Assembly (NCBI GenBank): GCA_031253835.1
Contig: JAIRVP010000049.1
Coordinates: 1 to 64,000 of the forward strand
From: Burkholderia sp.
Lineage (GTDB): Bacteria > Pseudomonadota > Gammaproteobacteria > Burkholderiales > Burkholderiaceae
DNA length: 64,000 bases
Direction: 5' to 3'
The translations under genes were made by a program, and so were the position numbers. The notes under the pieces are model-generated. The model did not search any database. It saw only the letters and a program-made list of their open reading frames with translations, and was not told the origin of the DNA. Of the stretch, positions 1-8,958 are shown piece by piece (within the stretch, counting starts at the first letter, position 1; each line of letters starts with the position of its first letter).

Positions 1-1323
1 CCGGGTTACCTGTTCACGCTGGCGCATTGTCCGCGTGCGGACCAGAACCGCGAGTACCTGATCGTGCGGTGCCAGTACCGGTTTCAGGAGAACGCGTATG
101 CGAGCGACCCGGGCGCGGAAGCCGTCGTGCATCAGACGATGATGCTCGTGCAGCCGTCGAGCCTGCCTTACCGGTCGCCGCGCGAGACGCCGCGGCCGCG
201 TACCAACGGGCCGCAGACGGCGACCGTCGTCGGGCCGCCGGCCGAGGAAATCTGGACCGACCAGTACGGGCGCGTGAAGCTGCAGTTTCGCTGGGACCGG
301 TACGGGCAGAGCAATCAGGATTCGTCGTGCTGGGTGCGCGTGTCGAGCCCGTGGGCCGGTGGCGGGTTCGGGGGCGTGCAGATTCCGCGGGTGGGCGATG
401 AGGTCGTCGTCGATTTCCTGAACGGCGATCCGGATGAACCGATCGTCACCGGACGGGTTTTCAACGGCGAGAAGATGCCGCCGTGGGGGCTGCCGGGGAG
501 TGCGACGCAGAGCGGGCTGCTGTCGCGATCGTCGCCAGGCGGGACGACCGACCATGCGAACGCGTTCCGGTTCGAGGACAAGAAGGGCGCCGAGCAGCTG
601 TGGATGCATGCGGAACGGAATTTCGACGCGGAGACGGAGGCCGATCACACGCTGTCGGTCGGGAACAACCATACGCATACGGTCGGGAACGACGAGACGA
701 TGCAGGTGAAGAACAACCGGCAGCGGAGTGTGGGGCAGAACGAGACGGTGAATATCGGGCAGAACCGGGTCGCGCAGATCGGGGCGAACGAGACGCATGG
801 GGTGACGGGGAATCGCACGCGGACCGTTGGACAGAACGAATCCGTCACGATCGCCGCCAATCGCGACGCGACCATCGGTGGCGTGCACAACGAGACGGTT
901 GCGAAAGCCAAGACCGAAACGATCGGCGAGGCCAAGACGCTGAACGTCGGGCAGATGTATCAGACGACGTCGCAGGACATGAAGACGCTGGTTGCGTCCG
1001 CGCATACCGAAGAGATCGGCACGCGGACCTCGACGATCGCCCAAGCCCATACGCACACGGTCGGCGGTGAACACACCGTCAACGTCGGCGCGAACCATAC
1101 GACGAACGTACAGCATCAGGTGACCGTCAACGCCGGCGATCAGCTTTCGCTCGTCTGCGGGAATTCGAGCATCGTGATGAAGAGCGACGGCACGATCACG
1201 ATCCAGGGCGTCAACGTCACATCGACCGGTACGAACAAGCACAGCGTGAACGGCAAGACGGTGACGTCGTCGGCGACCGCCGAGCACACGGTCGAAGGCG
1301 CCGTCCTGAAACTGAATCCGTGA
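1..1323 (+). CDS. vgrG: T6SS spike protein VgrG (TssI), 3' part
   Basis: The reading frame is open from base 1, so the N-terminal gp27-like half lies outside the window and 440 codons are visible. VgrG forms the trimeric tip of the type VI secretion needle and carries effectors. The visible part starts in the end of the gp27-like region, passes through the gp5 OB-fold (about residues 60-160, with a WVRVSSPWAG segment typical of VgrG) and continues into a long beta-prism of imperfect 8- to 10-residue repeats of the type VGxNxTxTVGxNET. It ends in a DUF2345-like tail with no added effector domain. A TPR-like gene follows after 15 bases and then a PAAR/Rhs toxin gene. That order suggests the Rhs protein is its cargo. 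Family assignment is secure; the cargo is inferred from synteny. Confidence 0.95.
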   Translation, partial: PGYLFTLAHCPRADQNREYLIVRCQYRFQENAYASDPGAEAVVHQTMMLVQPSSLPYRSPRETPRPRTNGPQTATVVGPPAEEIWTDQYGRVKLQFRWDRYGQSNQDSSCWVRVSSPWAGGGFGGVQIPRVGDEVVVDFLNGDPDEPIVTGRVFNGEKMPPWGLPGSATQSGLLSRSSPGGTTDHANAFRFEDKKGAEQLWMHAERNFDAETEADHTLSVGNNHTHTVGNDETMQVKNNRQRSVGQNETVNIGQNRVAQIGANETHGVTGNRTRTVGQNESVTIAANRDATIGGVHNETVAKAKTETIGEAKTLNVGQMYQTTSQDMKTLVASAHTEEIGTRTSTIAQAHTHTVGGEHTVNVGANHTTNVQHQVTVNAGDQLSLVCGNSSIVMKSDGTITIQGVNVTSTGTNKHSVNGKTVTSSATAEHTVEGAVLKLNP

Positions 1324-1338
1324 CGGAGGCCCGCACGC

Positions 1339-2604
1339 ATGCAGAACTGGCAGCCGACCAATCCGATAGAGCGCAGGTTCATGGATGCGCATTCGGACTG
1401 GATGAGTTTCGCGAAAGCGCGGGACGCGCGATTGATGATCTGGCAGACCGACGAGACGGATGCGGAGCTCGTGCGGCTCTATTTCCAGGTTCAGGACGAG
1501 ACGTCGTGTGCGGTCAGGACGATGCGCGCGTCGTTCGTCAATGAAGCCGGTTATGCAAAAGCGTTGACGGATGAACTCATCGCGTTCTACGACAGCCGGC
1601 GAGAGGGGTCCGCTGCGCAGGGCGTACGGGCGGACTGGCAGCCGCCGCACGACGACGGCAAGAATCCGTTGCTGTATCTGTTCGCGGTTGCCGACAGCCT
1701 GATGCAGCACCATCCGGATATTTTTCCGGCGATGGTGTTCGTGCTGGAGCCGGTGAAAGTGCGGGATGACGCGGCGTGGGTACGGTGGATGGACGATTTG
1801 CTGTCGATCATCGCGGTCGCGCCGCAGCTTGCCGAGCGCGTGCGCTTCGTCGCGCCGCGTATCGATATCGCGCCGTTTGCGGCGTTGATGCATCGGCATC
1901 GCGCCGCGGTGCGCGTCGTGCACGGCACGTATTCGATGGCGAGCGTGCCGCGCGAACTGCTGGCGGAATCGGGCGAGCGCGGGCCGAGCGGCGAGTTTCG
2001 ACGGCATTTCGTGATGCTGACCGAGATGATCGAAGGCGGTAGTCCTGCTCGGCTGGAGGAACTGCGCGCAGCGGCGCTGAAGGTCGCGGAGCGCGAGCAG
2101 TGGTTCGATCAGTGCGTGGTCGTGCATCTGATCGCGGGGGCGGCTTATCTGAAATGGCGTGATCGGGAGAAGGCGATCGAAGCGTATCGGAGCGCGGCCA
2201 GCAGTGGTACGCGGGCGGTTGAAGCCGGGCATCCGGCAGGGCACAAGCTCGTGGCGAACGGGTTGTTCGGCGAGGCGAGCGTGCATTTGACGCACAAGGA
2301 TTATGCGCACTCGGCCTATTGCTACGAGCGAGCGGCTGCATCGACCACGGCGGCGAAGGACGGGTTGATGACGGTCGAGGCCTGGCGGATGAGTGCCGTG
2401 TGCTGGGAACGGGCAGGGGAGCGCGAGCATGCGCTGGAGGCCGGGTTCAATGCGCTCGATGCGGGTTTGATGATCGACGAGCGGATGCGGCCGAACAGCA
2501 ATCTGCCGATGGTGGTCGAGTGGATGGTGTCGCAGTTGGGGGCGCAGGACCGGCGGCGTAGCGCGCTCAGCGAGAAGGTCGCGGCGTTGCGTAGCGGGCG
2601 TTGA
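1339..2604 (+). CDS. TPR-like protein between vgrG and rhs (possible effector adaptor)
   Basis: This is a 421-residue soluble protein with no signal peptide or membrane segment. The ATG has a GGAGG box 9 bases upstream. The C-terminal third (about residues 255-400) is a run of amphipathic helices with TPR spacing, for example AIEAYRSAASSGT and YAHSAYCYERAAAS. The N-terminal half, rich in W, F and D, I do not recognise. It lies between vgrG and an rhs toxin gene, 15 bases after the former and 18 before the latter, where effector chaperones or adaptors are often encoded. It lacks the look of the known DUF4123 (Tap) and DUF1795 (EagR) adaptors. A role in loading the Rhs protein onto VgrG is inferred only from position. 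Confidence 0.75.
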   Translation: MQNWQPTNPIERRFMDAHSDWMSFAKARDARLMIWQTDETDAELVRLYFQVQDETSCAVRTMRASFVNEAGYAKALTDELIAFYDSRREGSAAQGVRADWQPPHDDGKNPLLYLFAVADSLMQHHPDIFPAMVFVLEPVKVRDDAAWVRWMDDLLSIIAVAPQLAERVRFVAPRIDIAPFAALMHRHRAAVRVVHGTYSMASVPRELLAESGERGPSGEFRRHFVMLTEMIEGGSPARLEELRAAALKVAEREQWFDQCVVVHLIAGAAYLKWRDREKAIEAYRSAASSGTRAVEAGHPAGHKLVANGLFGEASVHLTHKDYAHSAYCYERAAASTTAAKDGLMTVEAWRMSAVCWERAGEREHALEAGFNALDAGLMIDERMRPNSNLPMVVEWMVSQLGAQDRRRSALSEKVAALRSGR

Positions 2605-2622
2605 ACGGGGAGGGCTGAAATC

Positions 2623-5600
2623 GTGGCGCTGCTCGCCGTCAAGCATCTCGATCCGGTTGTTGGCGTGGACGTTCATTCGGTACTCGTCACGCCGGGTACG
2701 CCACCGGTGTTCCTGCCGCACCCTCATGTCGGGTTCATGCTCGACAAGCGCGAGTACATCCAGGCCGCAAAGGCCGTGGTCGGCTGCATTGCGACGATGA
2801 TCGCGCAGGAGAAGCTGACCGAATACATCGAAGATCATCCCGAAGACGTGAAGAAGCTGGAACACCTCGCCGATGAAGCGAACCAGCAGGTCGGTGAACT
2901 GATGGGCGACGGCAAGCTGCCTGACACTGTCGTGGAGGGGATGAAGCTCGCGAACGAGGCGAACAAGATCAAGAACCGCATCAGTGACGATCTTGGCTCG
3001 AACGTCGGGTCAGGGGGCAGCAGCGGCAGGCCGATTTTCGTGAACGGGATGATGCGGGCCACGGCCGGGACGCATGCGTACCACGTACCGGGGTTGCATT
3101 TTCCGCTTGGCGAATCGTTCGCTCCGCCGCCAGAGAAGGTTGAACCGTCGAACGACGGGGAATCGTTCATGGGCAGCAAGACGGTGCTCGCCAACAACGA
3201 TCCGATGTCGTACATGGCGCTGGAGGCGTTGAGTTGCTGGTCGATCGGGATGGAGCCGCCTCCGCATAACAGCGCGCATACGGATCGGACTTATCCGTCG
3301 ATGCCCAGTTCGGTGATGTTGCCGATTCCGGCGGGAAGGCCGGTTTTGGTGGGTGGGCCGCCGATCATGAACATGGCTGCGGCGGCGAAAGGGTTGTTCA
3401 AGGCGTTTCGGGGGTCGAAGTGGGCGAGGGCGCTGGCGGATAAGCTGCATTTGAAGTCGGGGTTCTTGCGGTGCAATGTGTTGAAGGCGGAGCCGGTCGA
3501 TGCGACGACGGGTGAAGTGGTCGTGGAGCAACGCGATTTCACTGTTTCGGGGCGATTGCCGCTCGAGTGGGATCGATACTATTCAAGTCACGATACGCAT
3601 ATCGGTGCCATTGGGGCGGGTTGGCAGACGCCGGCCGATATCCGGTTGGAGCTGTTGTCGCACGGCGACGCGATCGGCGCGATCGCATATCTTCCGGATC
3701 ATACGACTGCGTTCGATGCACTGCCGACGACCGAAGGCTTGCCCTCTCGCGAATACGACTGGCAGCAAGCGGATGCGCTGTATCGACAGGACGACCGGCT
3801 CGTGTTGCGCACGCGCGAAAGCATCGAATACGAATTCACGTTGCCGTCGCAATGGCGGCAAACGATTACCCTGATGAGAGGCGAGTCGAGGCTGACACTG
3901 CCCATCCAGCGCATCTCCGATCTGAACGGGAATGCGTGGGTCTTCGAACGCGATCATGGCGGTCGGCTCGAACAAATCGCCGAATGGAGACGGGATGGGA
4001 CAACGGGGCGCGTCATCGCATGCGAGATCCGAGACGCCACCCGTCATGATGCGAACGGCCCCGGGCATGCTGCGTGGCTGACCGCGTTGACGCTTGTCGA
4101 CGCGAATGGGCTCGCGCATCCGCTTGTTGCCTACGAGCATGATCGCGACGGCAACTTGCGTGCCGCGGTCGATGCAATGGGATACCCGTATCGCTTCGAT
4201 TATGCTGACGGGCATCGGATCGTCAGCCACACGACCGCGCGGGGCGCGTCGTTTCATTACCATTACTGCGCCGACGTAGACGGCGTTTGGCGTGTCGACC
4301 ATGCATGGGGCGACGACGGCTTGTTCGACTACCGATTTGCGTACGACCGCGTACGAATGCAGACCAGCATCACCAATTCGTTAGGGCATACGACAGTACT
4401 TCAGCTAAACGCGCAGGGCATGCCGGTACTCGAGCTGGATCCGCTCGGCGGTGTCACGAGTTACCGGTACGAGGCAAAGGGACGCACGAGTACCCTGACA
4501 GATGCTGCGGGACGTATCACGTTGTGGGCATACGATCGGTACGGCAATCTCGTGGCGCAGACGCTGCCGGATGGCAGATCGATTCACACCGAGTATGACT
4601 TGGACCATCATCCGGTCCGCGTGACATTACCCGGCGAACGGCAGTGGCGCTACGAATGGGATGAGCGAGGCAATTTACTTGCACAAACGACGCCGTCGGA
4701 TGCGGCCTCTCGTTACCAGTACGACTCGTACGGGCAGCTCGTCGCACAGATCGGGCCGTGCAGCGAGCTTTCCCGACTCGAATACGACCGCGACGGTCAT
4801 CTGGCGGCGGTGACGGACCCACTCGGCCATCGAACGCTCTATCGGCACGATGCGCGAGGAAACCTCGTCGAAGTGATCGACGCGCTGGGACAGACAAGTC
4901 GGTACGAATACGACCGCAACGGCAATATGACGCGCGCAATCGAGCCGAGCGGGAAGGAGATTCTGTGCGGGTACGATGCCGATGGCAACCTGGCGCACTA
5001 TCGCGATCCGGCTGGCTCTACGGCACAACTTCAGTACTCGGCGCTAGGGCGAATCACCAAACGGCTATCGCTGGATGGAACCAGCGTCGAATACCAGTAC
5101 GATACGGAAGGCCAGCTCGTTGGCGTCGTCAACGAACGCGGCGAACGATACCAGCTCAAGCGCGATGCGTTGGGCCGAATCGTCGAAGAAGTCGACTACT
5201 GGGGCCAGCTGCGTCGCTACGAATATGGCGCGTTCGGGGAACTCCGACGTAGTGTCGACCCGGCCGGGCAGGCTGTCCTCTATCGGACTGACGGGTTCGG
5301 GCGTGTGGTACAGAAGCAGGTAGCGGACTCCAGGCAGACTGACGGCTTTCGTATTGAGACATTCGAATATGACCGCATTGGCAGGCTCGTCGGGGCGCAG
5401 AATCCGGACAGTCACCTCGGTCTTTGCTACGACGACGCTAGCCGTCTCATTGAAGAAAGGCAGGGCGACGATTTCGTCATCACCTACCGGTACGACTCGG
5501 TTGGACGACGCATCGAGCGCCGCACACAGCTCGCGACCGGTCGCGAAACGATCACGCGCACCGTGCGCTATGGTTACGACGCTTTCGGTGCTATCGCCTG

Positions 5601-7374
5601 GATCAAGATCGACGATGCCGCACCCGTCACGCTCGAGCGGGATGCGCTTGGCCGGATCTGCGTGGAATACCTGGGCGAGGCGTTGCGGCGCGAACTGGTG
5701 TACACCCAGGAAGGGCAGCTGGCGCGGCAAACGTTGTTGTCAGGTACTGGCACCATCTTTGCCACCGAGTACGCATACGATGCCAACGGCGAGATGATCG
5801 AGAAGCGCGACTCCCAGCTTGGTATCGAGCGTTTCGATTACGACCCGATGGGCAAGCTGACTGCTTACCTCGACCCGGGCGGCAAACTGCAGCACTTCCT
5901 GCACGATCCTGCGGGCGATCTGTTAACGACGAGAGGCAACAGGGGCCATCGCACCGGTGTGTCGGACCAGCCGTCGCCAGTCGATGGCTGGGTACGCGAA
6001 GGCGTGCACGATGGCAGTCACTATACGTTCGATCGTACCGGCAACCTGATACGCAAGCGTGACGCGCAACAGGATTTGCTGTTGCGATGGGACGGCGACG
6101 GGCTGCTGATCGAAACAATAATGGTGCGCGTGCCCGCGGAGCCGACGATCCAGGCTAGTCGTGTTCATACCCGCTATGCATACGACGTCTTCCAGCGACG
6201 CGTCCGGAAGACTACGCAGATCCTCGACAAGCCTGACACGCCGGCCGGGTCGGCGTCAGGATCGACAGTCGGGTCGCACCGTCACGATTACTTTTGGGAC
6301 GGCGACGCATTGGTGGGCGAAATAGCGCGCCGGGACCAGAACGTAGACATGCCGTTGACGGATGTTGTAACCGAGCCGAATCCAGGCTGGGGGGCGTGCC
6401 CGGTCGCCAAATTGCCAGCGGGTGGCTGCGAAGAACTGTACGAGTGGGTTTATTACCCGGGAACGTTTCGGCCGCTGGCAGCGATGCGATACGCACCGAA
6501 AAATGGTTCGGATCAATCGGCGGCGGCGTCGGAATCAGCGGCGCGCAACGTGTTCTTCCATACCGAGCCGAGCGGGGCGCCGACACGACTGATCGATCGA
6601 TTCAATGCAATCGTCTGGGAGGGCTGTTACGGGGCGTGGGGCCATGTCGATGCCGCCCGGATACATGCTGCAAATGATCAGCCATTACGGCTCCAGGGGC
6701 AGTACGAGGACTGGGAAACGGGTCTGCACTACAACCGATACCGATATTACGATCCGATGATCGGGAGCTTTATCACCCAGGATCCCATTCGAATCGATGG
6801 TGGAATCAACCTATACCAATTCGCGCCCAATGTATTTGGCTGGAAGGATCCTCTCGGTCTTAAACGAGAAGAAACGCCATTTGACGGCTATCAAAGAATC
6901 AGGTCATTTCGGGAAAGGAGGGGACTGGATCTGCCGAACAACCCTGATGGCCGGTTCAAGACTGGGGATAAGTTGGGATCGATCGGCACGATTTTGGGCT
7001 CGGATCGCGTGTACGGGATCAATTCCACTTTGCGGGAGACCCAGGATTTCCAATTGACGAGGGCGTGGCGGCAATGCCTCGGCCTTGATGGGTCAAAGGG
7101 CAACACGTTTCAATTTCTATTTCACTCTGAGGCGGGCACTTTATTGCTGGGACATCGTGAAGGCTTGCTCGGAGATGAGGTCACCCTGATCAATGACCGG
7201 ACGACATGCGCGCCTGCTTGCAGACCGATGTTGTCCCGGCTACTGGCCCCGCTGGGAATTGGCCGTTTGACCGTGTACTCCGGTGGTTCGATGTCGCAAA
7301 TTGCGCGCGTGGACGTTTATACAAGAGGCGGACGGCACGAATGCATGACCGGAAAGCGCGACCCCAAGTTGTAA
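2623..7374 (+). CDS. PAAR-like/Rhs polymorphic toxin 1, deaminase-like C-terminus
   Basis: This is a 1583-residue T6SS effector. It starts at GTG with a GGGAGGG box 8 bases upstream. Residues 1-270 are the Burkholderia-type PAAR-like N-terminus (MALLAVKHLDPVVGVDVHS, then TVLANNDPMS and VLVGGPPIMN). Residues about 290-1370 are YD repeats that should form the Rhs cocoon. The Rhs core ends with RYYDPMIGSF and the autoproteolytic DPxG region. The first motif reads DPIRI rather than DPxGL; the second, DPLGL, is at 1409-1413. The variable tip (1414-1583) contains H1501-S-E1503 and, 26 residues later, C1529-APA-C1533, followed by a strand-like RLTVYSG. This resembles the zinc site of deaminase-fold toxins, although the usual spacing is PCxxC. 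No immunity gene is recognisable downstream. Rhs identity is certain; deaminase activity is an inference. Confidence 0.93.
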   Translation: MALLAVKHLDPVVGVDVHSVLVTPGTPPVFLPHPHVGFMLDKREYIQAAKAVVGCIATMIAQEKLTEYIEDHPEDVKKLEHLADEANQQVGELMGDGKLPDTVVEGMKLANEANKIKNRISDDLGSNVGSGGSSGRPIFVNGMMRATAGTHAYHVPGLHFPLGESFAPPPEKVEPSNDGESFMGSKTVLANNDPMSYMALEALSCWSIGMEPPPHNSAHTDRTYPSMPSSVMLPIPAGRPVLVGGPPIMNMAAAAKGLFKAFRGSKWARALADKLHLKSGFLRCNVLKAEPVDATTGEVVVEQRDFTVSGRLPLEWDRYYSSHDTHIGAIGAGWQTPADIRLELLSHGDAIGAIAYLPDHTTAFDALPTTEGLPSREYDWQQADALYRQDDRLVLRTRESIEYEFTLPSQWRQTITLMRGESRLTLPIQRISDLNGNAWVFERDHGGRLEQIAEWRRDGTTGRVIACEIRDATRHDANGPGHAAWLTALTLVDANGLAHPLVAYEHDRDGNLRAAVDAMGYPYRFDYADGHRIVSHTTARGASFHYHYCADVDGVWRVDHAWGDDGLFDYRFAYDRVRMQTSITNSLGHTTVLQLNAQGMPVLELDPLGGVTSYRYEAKGRTSTLTDAAGRITLWAYDRYGNLVAQTLPDGRSIHTEYDLDHHPVRVTLPGERQWRYEWDERGNLLAQTTPSDAASRYQYDSYGQLVAQIGPCSELSRLEYDRDGHLAAVTDPLGHRTLYRHDARGNLVEVIDALGQTSRYEYDRNGNMTRAIEPSGKEILCGYDADGNLAHYRDPAGSTAQLQYSALGRITKRLSLDGTSVEYQYDTEGQLVGVVNERGERYQLKRDALGRIVEEVDYWGQLRRYEYGAFGELRRSVDPAGQAVLYRTDGFGRVVQKQVADSRQTDGFRIETFEYDRIGRLVGAQNPDSHLGLCYDDASRLIEERQGDDFVITYRYDSVGRRIERRTQLATGRETITRTVRYGYDAFGAIAWIKIDDAAPVTLERDALGRICVEYLGEALRRELVYTQEGQLARQTLLSGTGTIFATEYAYDANGEMIEKRDSQLGIERFDYDPMGKLTAYLDPGGKLQHFLHDPAGDLLTTRGNRGHRTGVSDQPSPVDGWVREGVHDGSHYTFDRTGNLIRKRDAQQDLLLRWDGDGLLIETIMVRVPAEPTIQASRVHTRYAYDVFQRRVRKTTQILDKPDTPAGSASGSTVGSHRHDYFWDGDALVGEIARRDQNVDMPLTDVVTEPNPGWGACPVAKLPAGGCEELYEWVYYPGTFRPLAAMRYAPKNGSDQSAAASESAARNVFFHTEPSGAPTRLIDRFNAIVWEGCYGAWGHVDAARIHAANDQPLRLQGQYEDWETGLHYNRYRYYDPMIGSFITQDPIRIDGGINLYQFAPNVFGWKDPLGLKREETPFDGYQRIRSFRERRGLDLPNNPDGRFKTGDKLGSIGTILGSDRVYGINSTLRETQDFQLTRAWRQCLGLDGSKGNTFQFLFHSEAGTLLLGHREGLLGDEVTLINDRTTCAPACRPMLSRLLAPLGIGRLTVYSGGSMSQIARVDVYTRGGRHECMTGKRDPKL

Positions 7375-7440
7375 CGTCGACACGTCCGATGACCCAGGTT
7401 TGCACCACTCGTCGCGGCATGTCCAACCACAACGCCTCCG

Positions 7441-7970
7441 CGACGGCGTATGCGCGCGTTTATTTCCCGATCAGAGCCGGCTCCGCGGAAGATGCCGATA
7501 TGGACCGACTGGATGACGACGTAGGCCAAAGACCAACTCGTCAAGACGCTGCAGGAAATCCTGAGGACCGTCGAAACCCAGTTGAACGAATTCGATACGC
7601 AAGCACGCGCTGCTATGGCTGATCTCGCGCAGGATGATCGCGAACGTGCGCAATTGATGCAACAGCAGCAGGACGAGCTGAACCGCTCGCGCGAGCACCG
7701 GCTTCGCTTCAACCGGACTCGAAGCGTTGCTGGCAGCTGTCGCACAGGCGCGTATCAAGGACGGCGCTGCGCAGACGGCGGCTTCCATCGGGCAAAAACC
7801 GCTCGATCAACAGGCTGCCGTCGAAGAAGCGCATCGCATCGCTGCGGGCGGAGCTCCCGCTGAGTTGCGATCGATCGGCACGAACTCGGAAGGCTGCGCG
7901 CCCGGGGACGACGGACAGCGCGCGGCAAACAGAATCGAATCGGCCAATATGGCTCATTTCTTATTTTACA
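7441..7970 (+). pseudogene. Decayed coding region, coiled-coil-like, unknown function
   Basis: The + strand keeps the signature of a once-coding gene that is now broken. The frame containing MPIWTDWMTT meets a TAG at 7522-7524. It continues as AKDQLVKTLQEILRTVETQL and a Gln/Asp-rich helical segment (LAQDDRERAQLMQQQQDEL). Near 7685-7695 the coding sense moves to the next frame (TGLEALLAAVAQARIKDGAA onward, to about 7970). The peptide is strongly helical, rich in A, Q, E and R, and not recognised. It occupies the place where the immunity gene of the upstream Rhs toxin would be expected, but nothing shows that it was one. The ISNCY end begins about 40 bases further on. Confidence 0.45.
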
Positions 7971-8011
7971 TAACGTGAATTATCAACATGACTGGTTGTA
8001 GTGGCTAGATT

Positions 8012-8755
8012 GAAATGTCCGCTTTGGGCTACATAGAAATGTCCGCTTTCGGGCCGCGTAAGCTGTCCGGCCGCCGGGTGTCCGGCGCCGGAGGCTGCGA
8101 TGGCTGTAACGGAACGGATCACGATGACGATGCGCGAGCTGGACCGATTCAAGGTCATTCAGGACGTAGCCGATGGCAAGCTCAAGCCATGGCGTGCGGC
8201 AGAACGGCTGGAGCTGACGACCCGGCAGGTTCGCCGGCTGGTCGCCCGGCTGCGTGAGCACGGCCCAGCGGGTTTGGTGTCGGGACACCGAGCGAAGCCC
8301 GGCAACCGCCGTCTGGATCCAGGTGCCGCGGACCGGGCGCTGTCGATCATCCGCGATCGCTACGCGGATTTCGGGCCGACACTGGCCTGCGAGAAGCTCT
8401 GGGAATGCCACGGCATTCGGCTGGCCAAGGAGACGGTCAGGAAGCTGATGACGGAGGCTGGGCTCTGGATTCCGCGTCGGCAGCGTCCGCCCAAGGTCTA
8501 CCAGCCGCGAGCGCGCCGGGCGTGCCTAGGCGAACTGATCCAGATCGACGGCAGCGATCATCGGTGGTTCGAGGAACGGGCGCCGGCCTGCATGCTGCTG
8601 GTGTATGTGGACGACGCGACGAGCCGGCTGATGATGCTGCACTTCACGCAGACTGAATCGACCTTCAGCTACTTCGAAGCGACGCGAACGTACATCGAAC
8701 GGCACGGCAAACCTGGGGCGTTCTACAGCGACAAGACCAGCGTGTTCCGCAACGT
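8012..8755 (+). mobile_element. ISNCY (IS1202-type) insertion sequence, left part only
   Basis: The left end carries two direct copies of GAAATGTCCGCTTT (8012-8025 and 8036-8049), the kind of repeated motif seen at ends of this IS group. A transposase gene follows and is cut off at about 8755, inside the catalytic domain. The right end is missing: the DNA after 8755 belongs to a different, oppositely oriented gene fragment. A second, more damaged relative is at 40652-41145. Confidence 0.8.
8100..8755 (+). pseudogene. ISNCY family transposase, 3'-truncated
   Basis: The gene begins with a helix-turn-helix region (MTMRELDRFKVIQDVADGKL, WRAAERLELTTRQVRRLVAR) and runs into an rve-type catalytic core. 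The first Asp is visible in IQIDGSDHRW and the second in GAFYSDK. Homology stops at about SVFRN, before the catalytic Glu would be reached, so the protein cannot be an active DDE transposase. The frame happens to stay open to 9161, but the residues after about 8755 are translated from unrelated DNA. An intact family member is roughly twice as long as the homologous part. The copy near 40.65 kb ends at the same Ser-Val-Phe-Arg site. Confidence 0.85.
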
Positions 8756-8878
8756 GAAGCCAGGCAAGACCGGTGTTTCCGACACCTTGGCTGCATCTGC
8801 AAACGCAACGCGTGACAGTGCCAATCCCGAAGCAATACCTGCGGACGTGATCACAAAATTGCGGCGGGACTTGATCAT
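8723..8878 (-). pseudogene. 5' fragment of a Tat-exported protein gene, cut by the IS scar
   Basis: This short reading frame has a strong AAAGGAG box 7 bases before the ATG. It encodes 51 residues that begin with a twin-arginine signal: SRRNFVITSAG, then a hydrophobic stretch ending in RVAFA. About 20 mature residues follow (DAAKVSETPVLPGFTLRN) before the frame runs into the transposase DNA and stops. It lies 80 bases downstream of the FAD oxidoreductase stop codon on the same strand, so it was probably the next gene of that operon. The mature part is too short to name a family. Confidence 0.6.
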
Positions 8879-8958
8879 GCAAAAACTCCTTTGTTGTGAA
8901 ATGGCGTGTCATCCTGACACCGATATATCCGTAAAATCCAGACGATTCCAAATCTGTA

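Noticed and set aside
640..1110. Short tandem repeats inside vgrG that could suggest a repeat array or CRISPR
   Set aside because: They follow codon periodicity and encode the beta-prism repeats of VgrG; there are no spacers.
1339..2604. Assignment of this gene as a DUF4123 (Tap) or DUF1795 (EagR) T6SS adaptor
   Set aside because: The length, TPR-like helices and lack of the typical motifs do not fit either family.
7317..7745. 142-codon - strand frame after rhs 1 as an immunity gene
   Set aside because: It is Cys/Ser/Arg-rich with no start signal and runs opposite the decayed + strand coding region; it looks like an antisense shadow.
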